DNA from: Halomonas sp. CUBES01
GTDB taxonomy: Bacteria; Pseudomonadota; Gammaproteobacteria; Pseudomonadales; Halomonadaceae
Reading direction: 5' to 3'
Assembly (NCBI RefSeq): GCF_020991005.1
Contig: NZ_JAJLLW010000002.1
Location: 248,001 to 312,000, forward strand
DNA length: 64,000 nt
Shown here: positions 42,927 through 52,394 of the stretch, piece by piece
How positions within the stretch are numbered: position 1 is the first letter of the stretch
Layout: the number at the start of each line of letters is the position of its first letter
Position numbers and translations under genes: made by a program
Notes under the pieces: model-generated
The model's input: only the letters and a program-made list of their open reading frames with translations
The model's database searches: none
Told to the model about the DNA's origin: nothing

Positions 42927-44780
42927 TTATTGATAGCCCTTGGCCTGCAGCTGAAACAGCTTGGCATAGCGGCCCTTGGCGGCGAGCAGTTCATCGTGAG
43001 TGCCGCGCTCGATGATGTGGCCCTGGTCGATCACCAGAATGAGATCGGCGCTGCGCACGGTGGAGAAGCGGTGGGAGATCAGAATCGCCATCTTGTCGCG
43101 GCTGTGCTCGCGGAAGCGGGCGAAGACCGCGGCCTCCGCGGCGGCATCCATGGCGGCGGTGGGTTCATCCAGTACGATGATGTCGGCGTTCTCGCGCATG
43201 TAGGCGCGGGAGAGCGCGATCTTCTGCCACTGGCCGCCGGAGAGTTCCTGACCGTTTTTGAACCAGCGACCCAGCTGGGTCTGGTAGCCGCTGGCCATGG
43301 CGCTGATGAAGTCATCCGCCATGCCGTGCCGGGCGGCTTGCTGCCAGCGCTGCTCATCGTCAAAGGCATGGGTGTCGCCGACCCCAAGGTTTTCCCCCAC
43401 CTGTAGCTGGTAGCGCACAAAGTCCTGGAAGATCACCCCGGTGCGCTCGCGCAGCGCCTGGGTGCTCCAGTCGCGCAAGTCGCTGCCATCGAGCAGGATC
43501 CGCCCTTCGGTGGGGTGATAGAGCCGCGTCAGCAGCTTGATCAGGGTCGTCTTGCCGGAGCCATTCTCGCCCACCAGGGCCAGGCTCTGCCCGGGGGATA
43601 GGTGCAGCGTGACGTCGTGCAAGACCGGTGCGCCGCCCGGGTAGGCGAAGCTGACGTGCTCGAAGCGCAGGCCGTCGCCGGGCAAGGTTCCCTGGGTCAG
43701 GGTGCCCTGGTCGGCGTCCACCGGCTGCTCCAGGTATTCATACAGGTTGGAAAGGTAGAGGTTATCTTCGTACATGCCGCTAATCGCGGTCAGGCTCGCG
43801 GAAAGCGCGGCCTGGCCCTGCTTGAAGACCATCAGGTACATGGTCATCTGACCCAGCGTCAGCGCGCCGGCAATGGTTTCAATCACCACCCAGCCGTAAG
43901 CCGCGTAAAAGGTCAGGGTGCCCAGCAGGCCAAGGACAAACCCCCAGCTTTCGCGGCGCAGCGTGAGGCGACGTTCCTCGGCAAACAGCCGGGTGAAAAT
44001 ATCCCGATAGCGCTTGAGGAACAGCCCCTCAAGGCCAAACAGCTTGACCTCCTTGATGCTGTCCTCCCGGGCAAGCACCGTTTCAAGGTACATCTGCATG
44101 CGAGTCTGCGGCGAGCGCCAGCGAAACAGCCGGAAGGCATCGCCGGAAAACTTGGCCTCCGAGATAAACACCGGCAGCGCGCCGGCTACCAGGATCAGTA
44201 GCGCCCAGGGAGAAAACTGCACCAGCAAGACGCCGAAGCTGGCCAGCGAAATGGCATTTTGCAGCAGCCCAAAGGTTTTATTGACCAGCGCCAGCGGGCG
44301 CGTGGAGGCTTCGCGCCGTGCCCGGGTCAGCTGGTCGTAGAGTTCTGAATCCTCGAACTGGCTGAGCGACAGCTGCCCGGCTTTCTCAAGAATCATCACA
44401 TTGACCTTCTGCCCCAGCAGCGCCCGCAGCAGCGACTGCTGGGCCGAGAGGCCACGCTGGGCGAGCGCGATCAGTGCAATGATCAGCGCCTCGAAGGCCA
44501 CCAGCGTAAGTACCGGCGTGATGGACACCAGCAGGTTGGGGGCGGTGGCAGCCTGATGCGCGTCCATCGCGTTGACCACGCCATCGACGATCAACTGGCC
44601 GACCCAGGCAGCGACGGCAGGAAGCACGCCGGCCACGAGCGTACACAGCGCCAGGCCAAGCATCATCCAGCGTGAGGTCTCCCACACCAGTCCCAGTGCC
44701 CGGCGGCTATAGCGGAAGACGCCAAGAAAGCCGCCAAGTGGCGATGACGAAGAAGCGGCGGGTGACGAGGGTGGTGACAT
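42927..44780 (-). CDS. ABC transporter, fused permease and ATPase
   Basis: A 617-residue exporter-type half-transporter. The membrane domain spans about residues 35-340. The ATPase has Walker A VGENGSGKTT, signature LSGGQWQKIA, Walker B IIVLDEPTAAMD and H-loop ISHRFSTV. A serine-rich N-terminal stretch (SPPSSPAASSSS) precedes the first helix. It belongs with multidrug, lipid or peptide exporters; the cargo is not indicated. It is not closely similar to the siderophore-type exporters at the left end of the window. Confidence 0.9.
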   Translation of the reverse strand: MSPPSSPAASSSSPLGGFLGVFRYSRRALGLVWETSRWMMLGLALCTLVAGVLPAVAAWVGQLIVDGVVNAMDAHQAATAPNLLVSITPVLTLVAFEALIIALIALAQRGLSAQQSLLRALLGQKVNVMILEKAGQLSLSQFEDSELYDQLTRARREASTRPLALVNKTFGLLQNAISLASFGVLLVQFSPWALLILVAGALPVFISEAKFSGDAFRLFRWRSPQTRMQMYLETVLAREDSIKEVKLFGLEGLFLKRYRDIFTRLFAEERRLTLRRESWGFVLGLLGTLTFYAAYGWVVIETIAGALTLGQMTMYLMVFKQGQAALSASLTAISGMYEDNLYLSNLYEYLEQPVDADQGTLTQGTLPGDGLRFEHVSFAYPGGAPVLHDVTLHLSPGQSLALVGENGSGKTTLIKLLTRLYHPTEGRILLDGSDLRDWSTQALRERTGVIFQDFVRYQLQVGENLGVGDTHAFDDEQRWQQAARHGMADDFISAMASGYQTQLGRWFKNGQELSGGQWQKIALSRAYMRENADIIVLDEPTAAMDAAAEAAVFARFREHSRDKMAILISHRFSTVRSADLILVIDQGHIIERGTHDELLAAKGRYAKLFQLQAKGYQ

Positions 44781-44847
44781 AATGGAACGGCAACGACCTG
44801 GCAGATACGGAGGGCCATGATGCGATGGTTAATCGTGGATAGCCAGT

Positions 44848-45378
44848 TCAACCCAGCAAAAGTCCGCCATAAATCAGTGCGCCGATGACCACAAAGGCCG
44901 GGTGCGTCTTGAACCGAATCAGCGCAACGGCGGCGACGGCGCCGATGATCAGGGTGTGGACGGCGCCGCTGCTGTCAACGCTTTCCAGCAAAAAGCCGAG
45001 GGTCAGCCAGGCCATCATCATGGCGATGACCGGACGTACCCATTGGCTCATGCGCTTCACCCGGGGCGAATCGCGGTGGCGATACAAAAGCCCAAGCGCG
45101 CCGAGCATCAGCAGCAGGGTAGGGATCACCGTGGCGGCCACCGCGACAATAGCACCGCCGATCCCGGCCACTTCGTAGCCGATATACCCGGCCATCTTGG
45201 TAGCGATGGGGCTTGGCAGCGCGTTGCCCAGCGCCAGGGTTTCCGCAAAGGCCTGCGCGGTCATCCAGTCATAGCGGCCCACCACCTCGGCCTCGATGAG
45301 CGGAATGATCGCCGGGCCGCCGCCATAGCCAATGATGTTGGGGATAAAAAACGCGAGAAACACCTCCCAGTAAATCAT
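44848..45378 (-). CDS. Short chromate transporter, second subunit
   Basis: A 176-residue CHR-family protein of the short, single-domain type. The motif FFIPNIIGYGGGPAIIPLIEAEVV at the start corresponds to the CHR signature, followed by ALGNALPSPIATKMAGYIGYEVAG. About five membrane helices follow. Short CHR proteins work as pairs to export chromate. Its start overlaps the stop of the partner by four bases. Confidence 0.9.
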   Translation of the reverse strand: MIYWEVFLAFFIPNIIGYGGGPAIIPLIEAEVVGRYDWMTAQAFAETLALGNALPSPIATKMAGYIGYEVAGIGGAIVAVAATVIPTLLLMLGALGLLYRHRDSPRVKRMSQWVRPVIAMMMAWLTLGFLLESVDSSGAVHTLIIGAVAAVALIRFKTHPAFVVIGALIYGGLLLG

Positions 45379-45944
45379 GCCGACTCCTTGGCGTTTTTAG
45401 TGCCCGTGGGGCGCAGCAGGGCGGCGAGCAGAATGGCGCCTATCACCCAGCCTGGATGCACGCCGAGCCAGTAAATAAGCCCCGCCGCAATGACCGCCAT
45501 GAGACCGCTGGCCAGCCAGCCCAGGGCCGCTTGGGATTTATCGAAAAAATCCCAGGTAAGCTGTGCCATCATGACCATGACCACGGGCACCACCGCCTGG
45601 CCCATGCCGCGAATCCAGGCGACATCGCGGTAGCGGCTGAAAATGCCTAACATGATAATCATGGCGACGATCATGGGGACGATGATCGCGACGACGGCGG
45701 CGATGCAACCGGTGACCCCGGCTACCCGATAGCCGATGTAGCCGGGCATCTTGGTGGCAATGGGGCCCGGCAGGGTATTGCCGATGGCCAGTACGTCGGC
45801 GAACTCTTCATCGCTGAGCCAGCGGTGGCGGGTGACAACCTCGGCGCGTACCAGCGGTATCATGGCGGGACCGCCGCCGAACCCCAGCAGGCCGACGCGC
45901 AAGAAGGCCCAGAACAGCTGCCAGGTGGGGGTCGATGAGATCAC
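45375..45944 (-). CDS. Short chromate transporter, first subunit
   Basis: A 189-residue CHR-family protein, homologous to the next one: FLRVGLLGFGGGPAMIPLVRAEVV and AIGNTLPGPIATKMPGYIGYRVAG. Together the pair equals one full-length ChrA (chromate efflux). It is divergent from a GntR-type regulator gene, with an AT-rich 176-base gap that contains GATATAAAATAGAATATAA, probably the control region for both. Confidence 0.9.
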   Translation of the reverse strand: MISSTPTWQLFWAFLRVGLLGFGGGPAMIPLVRAEVVTRHRWLSDEEFADVLAIGNTLPGPIATKMPGYIGYRVAGVTGCIAAVVAIIVPMIVAMIIMLGIFSRYRDVAWIRGMGQAVVPVVMVMMAQLTWDFFDKSQAALGWLASGLMAVIAAGLIYWLGVHPGWVIGAILLAALLRPTGTKNAKESA

Positions 45945-46120
45945 AGGTGGTGGCCCTGGAAGGCCAAAAATGAGAAACAGCGCATAGCCGACCCTTGTTG
46001 ATCGTTTGTCAGTTAAAAAATCGATTATTTGATATAAAATAGAATATAAGCGAGGGCTTCCCAGGGCGTCAACTCCCGTGTGGTTCAGGGCATGGGCGCC
46101 AGGATGAAAAAGGATCTGAC

Positions 46121-46789
46121 ATGAATCAACACCTTCAACCGGTTATCAGCACGGCGTCGAGCCGGATTTACGAAACACTGCGGCGGGATCTGGTCGGCGG
46201 GCGTTTTGCGGCAGGCGAGAAGCTGGCGATCAATGCCCTCAAGGAGCATTATCACGTCGGCCTGAGCCCGCTACGTGAAGCGCTGAACAAGCTGGCCGCC
46301 TATGGCCTGTTGATCCAGGAAAACCAGCGTGGCTTCAGAGTGCCCACCCTGACCCGTGCCGAACTGGACGACATTGCCAGCATGCGGCTTGAGCTGGAAG
46401 GCATGGCGTTCGAACGGGCGATCCAGCACGGCGATGCCGTTTGGGAAGCGGAGCTGCTGGCTGCGGCGCATCGCCTGAAGCGCGCCGACATGTCGCTTGA
46501 AAAAGACGAGGAATGGGAAACGCTGCACAGCCAGTTTCATCGCACGCTGGTGGCGCCCTGCGGCTCTGTCTGGCTGCTGCGCTTTATCGAACAGCTCCAC
46601 GACCAGTTTGACCGTTACCGTCGCCTGGGGCCGAAAATGCCAACGGTGCGCCAGACGCTGGATGATCAGCACCACCAGCTCGTGGAGCTGGCGCTTCAGC
46701 GCGACACCAAGGCCGCCCGGGCGCTGATGGACGACCATATCCATAAGTCCTATCAGGTGGCGTTAAAACGTTACGAGGCTCACGCTTAA
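46121..46789 (+). CDS. GntR-family regulator with FCD domain
   Basis: A 222-residue transcription factor. The N-terminal winged helix shows IYETLRRDLVGGRFAAGEKLAINALKEHYHVGLSPLREALNKLAAYGLL. The C-terminal FCD effector domain carries a candidate metal or ligand set (RLELEGMAFERAI, HSQFHRTL, DDQHHQLVELAL). FCD regulators usually respond to organic acids. Control of the divergent chromate transporters is inferred from position; it may equally act elsewhere. Confidence 0.9.
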   Translation: MNQHLQPVISTASSRIYETLRRDLVGGRFAAGEKLAINALKEHYHVGLSPLREALNKLAAYGLLIQENQRGFRVPTLTRAELDDIASMRLELEGMAFERAIQHGDAVWEAELLAAAHRLKRADMSLEKDEEWETLHSQFHRTLVAPCGSVWLLRFIEQLHDQFDRYRRLGPKMPTVRQTLDDQHHQLVELALQRDTKAARALMDDHIHKSYQVALKRYEAHA

Positions 46790-46858
46790 TCAAGCGCTGA
46801 CGTGTAAACTGTCGCCCGACGCGCCGGGCATCGGCGAAGCTAACAAAGAGGAGCAGGC

Positions 46859-47422
46859 ATGCAGGACGCCGATAAAACGGTCATCGCCCAGACGCTGAAC
46901 TGGGTCAACGGCTTTATTGTAGCCCACGACATCTGCCCGTTTGCGCGGCGCGAGCTGGAGAGGCAAGCGGTGCGCGTCGAGGTGGTGCGCTCCAAGAAAA
47001 TCGAGGTGGCACTCGAGGAACTGATGGTCGAGGTGCAGTGGCTGGATGAGCACCCGGAGACGGAAACCACGCTGCTGGTGTTTCCTACGCTATTCAAGAG
47101 CTTCGATCACTACCTGGATTTCATCGACCTGGCCGAAAGCATCCTGGTCGACCAGGGGTATGAAGGCGTCTACCAGCTGGCGAGCTTTCACCCGGATTAC
47201 TGCTTTGCGGACGCGGATCCGGGCGACGCTGCCAACTATACCAACCGTTCTCCCTACGCCATGGTGCACTTGCTCCGCGAGGAGAGCGTCGCCCGGGCGA
47301 TCGATTATTACGGCGATACGGCGGCGATCCCCGAGCGCAACGTGGCGTTGCTCAACGGCATGGGCAGCGACGCCGTCGAACAGCAATGGCAGCGCAGCTG
47401 CGCCACCGATCCTCAAGGCTGA
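46859..47422 (+). CDS. DUF1415 family protein
   Basis: A 187-residue protein recognised as DUF1415, whose function is unknown. Typical features are TLNWVNGFIVAHDICPFAR near the start and LASFHPDYCFADADPGDAANYTNRSPYAMVHLLREESV in the middle. The conserved Cys in ICPFA, with His and Asp residues in the second motif, could bind metal, but this is a guess. ATG 46859 has AGGAG six bases upstream. Confidence 0.88.
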   Translation: MQDADKTVIAQTLNWVNGFIVAHDICPFARRELERQAVRVEVVRSKKIEVALEELMVEVQWLDEHPETETTLLVFPTLFKSFDHYLDFIDLAESILVDQGYEGVYQLASFHPDYCFADADPGDAANYTNRSPYAMVHLLREESVARAIDYYGDTAAIPERNVALLNGMGSDAVEQQWQRSCATDPQG

Positions 47423-47503
47423 GGAATCACGCTTGAAGACTGGCTTCATCCCCGGCAAGCGATAGACAGGATGGAGAGGCCAGGCGCATGGCCTTTGTGG
47501 CGT

Positions 47504-48496
47504 TCAGCGCGCCGCATCGGCGACGATCTGGTAGCTTTTCAGCCGATCCTGAGGGTCGTAGAAATCGCTGTTGATCATCAGCTCGTTAGCCCCCGTGCGT
47601 GCCTGAAATTCGCTCAGTCGGGCTTTGACCGTCTCGGGGCCGCCAATGATCGCGGCGCCCAGGAACTGCTCGACCTGGGCACGCTCCATGGGCGTCCAGT
47701 CCAGCTGCTCCACCGGAGGCATCGACACCGTGGGCTTGCCGCGGATCAGGTTGAGGAATTTCTGCTGGGCCGTGGTCGCCAGGTAATGGGCCATGGCGTC
47801 GCTCTCGGCGGCAATCACCGGCAGCCCGACCGTTGCGTAGGGGGCGTCCAGATGGGTCGACGGCTGGAAGTTGTCGCGATACAGGCGTAGCGCCTCGAAC
47901 AGGTAGCCGGGCGCGAACTGGGCGGCAAAGGCAAAGGGCAGGCCCAGCTTGGCGGCCAGCTGCGCGCTGAAGCCGCTCGACCCCAGCAGCCAGATAGGCA
48001 CGTGTGTGCCCTGGCCGGGCACGGCCTTGACACGTTGCTGGGGCGGGGCATCGCCAAGGTAGCCGCGTAGCTCGTCGAGCTGAGCGGGGAAGTCGTCTAC
48101 CCCGGCTCGGGCATGGCGACGCATCGCCTGCATGGTGGCGCCGTCGGATCCCGGCGCACGACCAAGCCCCAGGTCGATGCGCCCGGGGTAGAGCGTTTCG
48201 AGCGTGCCAAACTGCTCGGCCACTACCAGGGGCGGATGATTGGGCAGCATGATACCGCCGCTGCCGACGCGAATGCGCGAGGTGTGTCCGGCTATATGTC
48301 CAATCAGCACCGCTGTCGCGGCACTGGCGATACCCTCGATGTTGTGGTGTTCCGCCAGCCAGTAACGCTCATAGCCCAGCTGTTCGGCGAGCTTGGCAAG
48401 TGACACGCTATCCTGAAACGTTTCCGCAGCGCTGCCGCCCTGACGAATCGGGGCAAGATCCAATACCGATAGCGCGGTAGACGCGAGTCCGCTCAT
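47504..48496 (-). CDS. LLM-class flavin-dependent oxidoreductase
   Basis: A 330-residue bacterial luciferase-like monooxygenase of the YhbW/MsnO8 type. Landmarks are [86 protein letters not shown] and [22 protein letters not shown]. It would use FMNH2 and oxygen on an unknown substrate. It stands alone between convergent and unrelated genes. Confidence 0.92.
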   Translation of the reverse strand: MSGLASTALSVLDLAPIRQGGSAAETFQDSVSLAKLAEQLGYERYWLAEHHNIEGIASAATAVLIGHIAGHTSRIRVGSGGIMLPNHPPLVVAEQFGTLETLYPGRIDLGLGRAPGSDGATMQAMRRHARAGVDDFPAQLDELRGYLGDAPPQQRVKAVPGQGTHVPIWLLGSSGFSAQLAAKLGLPFAFAAQFAPGYLFEALRLYRDNFQPSTHLDAPYATVGLPVIAAESDAMAHYLATTAQQKFLNLIRGKPTVSMPPVEQLDWTPMERAQVEQFLGAAIIGGPETVKARLSEFQARTGANELMINSDFYDPQDRLKSYQIVADAAR

Positions 48497-48639
48497 GCTT
48501 CACCTGTAGAACCGTATAGAAAAAGGCGTACCGATCATGGCCCGACGGCGTGATGTCGGGCTGATCATTAGCACGCTTGTTATCTACCCGTTATGCGGCC
48601 GGTACCGTTGAATTGCAAGGCGGGGCGCTACAAAAGCGC

Positions 48640-49326
48640 TCACTCCACCGGCGGGGTGGGGCGAACGAGTATTTCATTGACGTCGACGTGGGCGGGCTGC
48701 GACAGCGCGTAGATGACCGCATTGGCAATGTCGCGGTCTTCCAGCGCGTGCTCCGGTGGTTCATCAAAGAAGGGGGTGTCGACCATGCCGGGCTCGATCA
48801 GCGTGACTCGCATGCCGGTGCCGCGCAGTTCCTCGCGCAGGTTGTAGCCGATGCCCGTCACGGCCCACTTGGTGGCGCTGTACATCGAGCCTGGTATGGT
48901 TGCTCGCCCGGCGGCGGAGCCGGTCAGCAGCACGTGGCCTTTGCTGCGTTTGAGCGCCGGCAGGCAGGCCTGAAGGGTCAGCCCGACGCCGTAGACGTTG
49001 GTCAGGATCATGTCCTTCCAGCGCTCATGATCGGCCCCGCTGAAGCCGCCCGGTGTCCCGCCGCATCCGGCGTTGGCGAAGACCGCATCAAGACGGCCGA
49101 AGGTTTCCAGCGCTTCGTCGACCATCGCCTGCTGGGCGTCCATCCGGGTGACGTCGAGTTCGCAGGTCAGCACGTTCTCCGGCCCAAGTTCCTGGGCGAG
49201 CGCGCTGAGCTTGTCCGTGGAGCGGGCCGCCAATACCAGTTTATAGCCTTCCCGGGCGGCCGCACGCGCCGTCGCGGCGCCGATGCCGCTTGATGCCCCC
49301 GTGATCAGTAGTACGCCGTTTTGCAT
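48640..49326 (-). CDS. Short-chain dehydrogenase/reductase
   Basis: A 228-residue classical SDR with the NAD(P) motif TGASSGIG (residues 9-16), NAG at the end of strand 4 (FANAGCGG), and catalytic Ser, Tyr and Lys (LLTGSAAG, MYSATKWAV). RSTDK after the second strand suggests NADPH use. Substrate unknown; the GMRVTLIEPGMVDTPFF segment is like YdfG-type serine/hydroxy-acid dehydrogenases. Confidence 0.92.
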   Translation of the reverse strand: MQNGVLLITGASSGIGAATARAAAREGYKLVLAARSTDKLSALAQELGPENVLTCELDVTRMDAQQAMVDEALETFGRLDAVFANAGCGGTPGGFSGADHERWKDMILTNVYGVGLTLQACLPALKRSKGHVLLTGSAAGRATIPGSMYSATKWAVTGIGYNLREELRGTGMRVTLIEPGMVDTPFFDEPPEHALEDRDIANAVIYALSQPAHVDVNEILVRPTPPVE

Positions 49327-49426
49327 CCTTTGCGCTCCTCGCAGTTAACCAGAAGTATCCTTTTAGGATGGCTAACTTGGCGCCATTGTGCAAATCATAA
49401 GCCTGCGAACGAATGGGGCGTGTGTC

Positions 49427-50689
49427 TCAGTGATTGGCTTCCTTGCGCTTGAGCATGGAGGAAAGGTCGAGAATCGACTGAGCCATGTCCGCCATGCTTT
49501 TGCTCTGGTTCATGGAGGTGGTGCGCAGGAAACGATAAGCCTCCTCCTCGGTCATTTCCTGGTGAGCCATGATCAGACCCTTGGCGCGCTCGATCAGCTT
49601 GCGCTCGCGCAGCGCCTTACGGGTGTTTTCCAACTCGTCGCTAAGGCCTTGCAGGCGTCGGGACTGTGCCTGGGTCAGCTCGATGAGCGAACGGCCCAGC
49701 GGCGAGTTGAGCGCATTGGCGGTCAGGTCGCCCAGCGGCTCGGCGCTGGTCAACGCCAGCAGCTGCGCGCAGGGCGCCGGAGTGTTCGTAGCGGGATCGG
49801 CCTTGGCCTTTTCCAGCGCGGCGCTGGCCTGATCGATCTTGCGGTGGCAAAGCGCAGTAAGCTGGGCATTGAGCGCGTCTTCGACGTTCTTGATGCTATC
49901 GATACGCAGGGTGGCCAGCTCGTACCAGGTCTCGCCAAGCGAGTCCGGCGAGTCGGGATGCGAGCGCCGCTGGCAGGCAATGTCGCGCAGGTGGCCGATG
50001 CCCGAGAGCGTACGCGGCGAGAGCTCCTGCTGCCAGCACTGCCGGGCGTCCGGTGAGGCAAATTCCTCAAAGGTATCGAAGCAGCGCTGCTGGTCGTTGA
50101 TAAGCTGGGCGAGCAGGGCGCTGTGGGCATCGTCAAAATACCCCTGGGTAAAGCCGAAGGCACCGCAGGCGCGTTCCTGACCGGCCAGCTCCTTGCCCTG
50201 CATCAAATGAAAAATGGCCACCAGCGCGCGGGTGATGTCCGGATCGACGGCCGTATCCGCGGCGTCAAAGACGATCGCCAGCAAGCCACTGGCCAGCTGG
50301 TTATACGCCTGGGTGGCCGCGTCCGGGGTAATGGCAAAGGTGTCGATGGCGTGGCGCAATGCGTCAAGCTCGTCCAGCGCGGCCCATACCGTGGCGATCC
50401 GGCGTAGCAGGCGGGCGGCGGCCTGGGGGCGGGCTTCCTGGCTTAACGCTTCGAGACGGCGGCGCAACAAGGCTTCCGCGTCCTGGCTATGCTGCTGGTA
50501 TGTCGCGCGCCGTTCCTTGAAGCGCATGCCCCGGGAGACCAGGAAAATCGTCGACGCCCCGCGTTCACGCTGCAGCATGTGAATGAAGTGACTGATATCG
50601 CCAACGATATCGCACGTCGTGGCCAGATGGGTCAGGTTGTCGATATCGCAACGTTTGGCGGTTAACAGTAACTGTTGAGCTGAAGACAT
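49427..50689 (-). CDS. nasR: NasR-type nitrate sensor and antiterminator
   Basis: A 420-residue regulator. A nitrate- and nitrite-sensing (NIT) domain fills about residues 30-290 (ISHFIHMLQRERGASTIFLVS). A linker and a C-terminal ANTAR RNA-binding domain follow (LRERKLIERAKGLIMAHQEMTEEEAYRFLRTTSMNQSKSMADMAQSIL). In Klebsiella, NasR binds nitrate and prevents termination in the nas leader RNA. Likely targets here are the leader terminators at 30162-30214 and 30701-30762. It follows narK by 66 bases on the same strand. Confidence 0.93.
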   Translation of the reverse strand: MSSAQQLLLTAKRCDIDNLTHLATTCDIVGDISHFIHMLQRERGASTIFLVSRGMRFKERRATYQQHSQDAEALLRRRLEALSQEARPQAAARLLRRIATVWAALDELDALRHAIDTFAITPDAATQAYNQLASGLLAIVFDAADTAVDPDITRALVAIFHLMQGKELAGQERACGAFGFTQGYFDDAHSALLAQLINDQQRCFDTFEEFASPDARQCWQQELSPRTLSGIGHLRDIACQRRSHPDSPDSLGETWYELATLRIDSIKNVEDALNAQLTALCHRKIDQASAALEKAKADPATNTPAPCAQLLALTSAEPLGDLTANALNSPLGRSLIELTQAQSRRLQGLSDELENTRKALRERKLIERAKGLIMAHQEMTEEEAYRFLRTTSMNQSKSMADMAQSILDLSSMLKRKEANH

Positions 50690-50717
50690 AACGCATTTCC
50701 TTGTGGCTCACCGCCAG

Positions 50718-50747
50718 GACGGCGCACCTCCGTGGAGGTCCGCCGTC
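50718..50747 (-). terminator. Strong hairpin between narK and nasR
   Basis: Outer arms GACGGCG and CGCCGTC and inner arms ACCTCC and GGAGGT build one long hairpin in the 66-base gap. There is no T-run, so it may set relative expression or protect the narK mRNA end rather than stop transcription fully. Confidence 0.55.
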
Positions 50748-50755
50748 GGCGTTGT

Positions 50756-52108
50756 TTAGCGTAACGATAGGGCACCGGCCCCGGTGTCGTCGCCCACTGC
50801 ATCGCGATAGGCCATGGCTTCCTCGGCTTCCTGGGCATCGCTGAAGCGCACCAGCAACACGCAAGAGGCCAACGCCAGTACCGCCAGGCCAAGGTAGAAC
50901 AGTCCCTGCTGATAGGTCAGGCTTTCGCTGCGGAACAGGAAAGCAGCGGATACCGCACCGACGTTGCCGCCCGCGCCGACGATACCGGCCACCGCCCCCA
51001 GGGCCTTTTTATTGATGAACGGAACCACGCCGTAGGTGGCGCCCTCGGCCATCTGCACAAACAGGCTGAAGACCAGCATGATGCCAATGGCCAGGCTCAG
51101 GACGTGCATCTGTGAAAAGGCAACCAGTGCGATCCCTTCGCATATCAGCGCCACCAATAACCAGCGCACGCGTCCTTTCAGGCCGCCCTGTTTGGCAAAC
51201 AGGTCGGAGAATATGCCGCCGAGGGTGCGTGCGAAAATGTTCATCAAGCCAAACAGCCCGGCAATCAGACCGGCGGTTGCCAGCGTCAGCTCAAAATTAT
51301 CGAAAAAGTAGATGGCGGCAATGTTGTTGATCGTCAGCTCCACGCCGAAACACAGGCCGTACACCACAAACAACGCCCAGACGCGAATATCCTTTGCTGC
51401 GGTCATGAAGTTTTGCACGGCACCATGCTCGCCGCTGGCGGCGGGCAGTTCGCCCCGGGCGCGCAGCTCGTCGAAATTGCCATCGGGGGCATCCTGGGTA
51501 AACAGCCAATAGGCAATGCCGGTAAAGAACAGCACGACGCCCGGCACGACCATGGCTAACCGCCAGCCCAGCGCCTCGTTGACGCCCAGCATCAGCATGC
51601 CGGCAAAGATCAGCGGCATCACGATCTGGGTGGTGCCCCCGCCCAGGTTGCCCCAGCCCGCGCTGGTGGCGTTGGCCGTGCCTACCACGTTGGGCGCGAA
51701 CATGATCGAGGTGTGGTACTGGGTAATCACGAACGACGCGCCGATGGCGCCGATCGCCAGCCGCGCCATGAGGAAGGTCTCGAAGCTATCGGCGAGGCCA
51801 ATACCCATGACCGGGATCGAGCCGAGCAGCAGCAGCCCCGAGTAGGTCTTGCGCGGTCCCAGCCGGTCGCACAATACGCCAATCACCAGGCGGACGATGA
51901 CGGTGATGGCTACCGAGGCGATGATGGTATTGCCAATCTGGGTCTGGGTCAGGGCCAGGTCTTCGCGGACCACCGCCATGAGCGGGGCAATGCCGAACCA
52001 GCCGAAAAAGCACAGGTGGAAAGCAAACCAGGAAAAATGGAACGCACGCATTTGCGGCGTCGAAAAATTGAGCAACCGAATGCGGTTGGCCTTGTTGCGA
52101 ATATCCAT
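50756..52108 (-). CDS. NarK-type nitrate/nitrite transporter
   Basis: A 450-residue MFS transporter of the nitrate-nitrite porter family, with about twelve helices. The family signatures are present: SAGWGNLGGGTTQIVMPLIF in the first half and GAVAGIVGAGGNVGAVSAAFLF in the second. It would import nitrate for NasA. A sigma-54 promoter lies about 150 bases upstream and nasR is downstream, so the unit joins nitrate uptake to nitrate sensing. Confidence 0.93.
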   Translation of the reverse strand: MDIRNKANRIRLLNFSTPQMRAFHFSWFAFHLCFFGWFGIAPLMAVVREDLALTQTQIGNTIIASVAITVIVRLVIGVLCDRLGPRKTYSGLLLLGSIPVMGIGLADSFETFLMARLAIGAIGASFVITQYHTSIMFAPNVVGTANATSAGWGNLGGGTTQIVMPLIFAGMLMLGVNEALGWRLAMVVPGVVLFFTGIAYWLFTQDAPDGNFDELRARGELPAASGEHGAVQNFMTAAKDIRVWALFVVYGLCFGVELTINNIAAIYFFDNFELTLATAGLIAGLFGLMNIFARTLGGIFSDLFAKQGGLKGRVRWLLVALICEGIALVAFSQMHVLSLAIGIMLVFSLFVQMAEGATYGVVPFINKKALGAVAGIVGAGGNVGAVSAAFLFRSESLTYQQGLFYLGLAVLALASCVLLVRFSDAQEAEEAMAYRDAVGDDTGAGALSLR

Positions 52109-52187
52109 GGGATGGCCTCACGGGTTTTGTTACGAGTTCAATACCCTGCGCAGCAATCGCGCAGCGTTATCGGTTCACGAGAACATG

Positions 52188-52203
52188 CCTTCTTCATTGA
52201 AGG
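52188..52203 (-). promoter_or_regulatory. Possible ANTAR-type hexaloop in the narK leader
   Basis: On the minus strand CCTTC and GAAGG pair perfectly around AATGAA, a six-base loop with A at position 1 and G at 4, like the AATGGC loop in the nirB operon leader. No clear terminator follows, which weakens the case. Confidence 0.4.
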
Positions 52204-52266
52204 TCAGGTTCGACGCACTCGTACCCGGTTGGGCCTGGTCCACGCCTACCACCACTGCCCAATACT

Positions 52267-52283
52267 ATGCAAAGGGGTTGCCA
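52267..52283 (-). promoter_or_regulatory. Sigma-54 promoter of narK-nasR
   Basis: On the minus strand TGGCAACCCCTTTGCAT has GG and GC ten bases apart, close to the TGGCAC-N5-TTGC consensus. It is the best of the three sigma-54 sites in this window. The leader to the narK ATG is about 150 bases. Confidence 0.7.
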
Positions 52284-52353
52284 TGGCGCAGTTTTTATAT
52301 GTTTATCAGCTAATTACTTTTAGGGGGTTGGCTGAGTAAGCGGTGACCACCCG

Positions 52354-52380
52354 GCCAGTGCTGCATGGTTGGGCACTGGC
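52354..52380 (-). terminator. Hairpin after the patatin gene
   Basis: Perfect arms GCCAGTGC and GCACTGGC are separated by 11 bases, just downstream of the patatin stop and upstream of narK. No T-run follows on the minus strand; it may also belong to the narK upstream region. Confidence 0.45.
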
Positions 52381-52394
52381 ATACGCGGTCTGAC

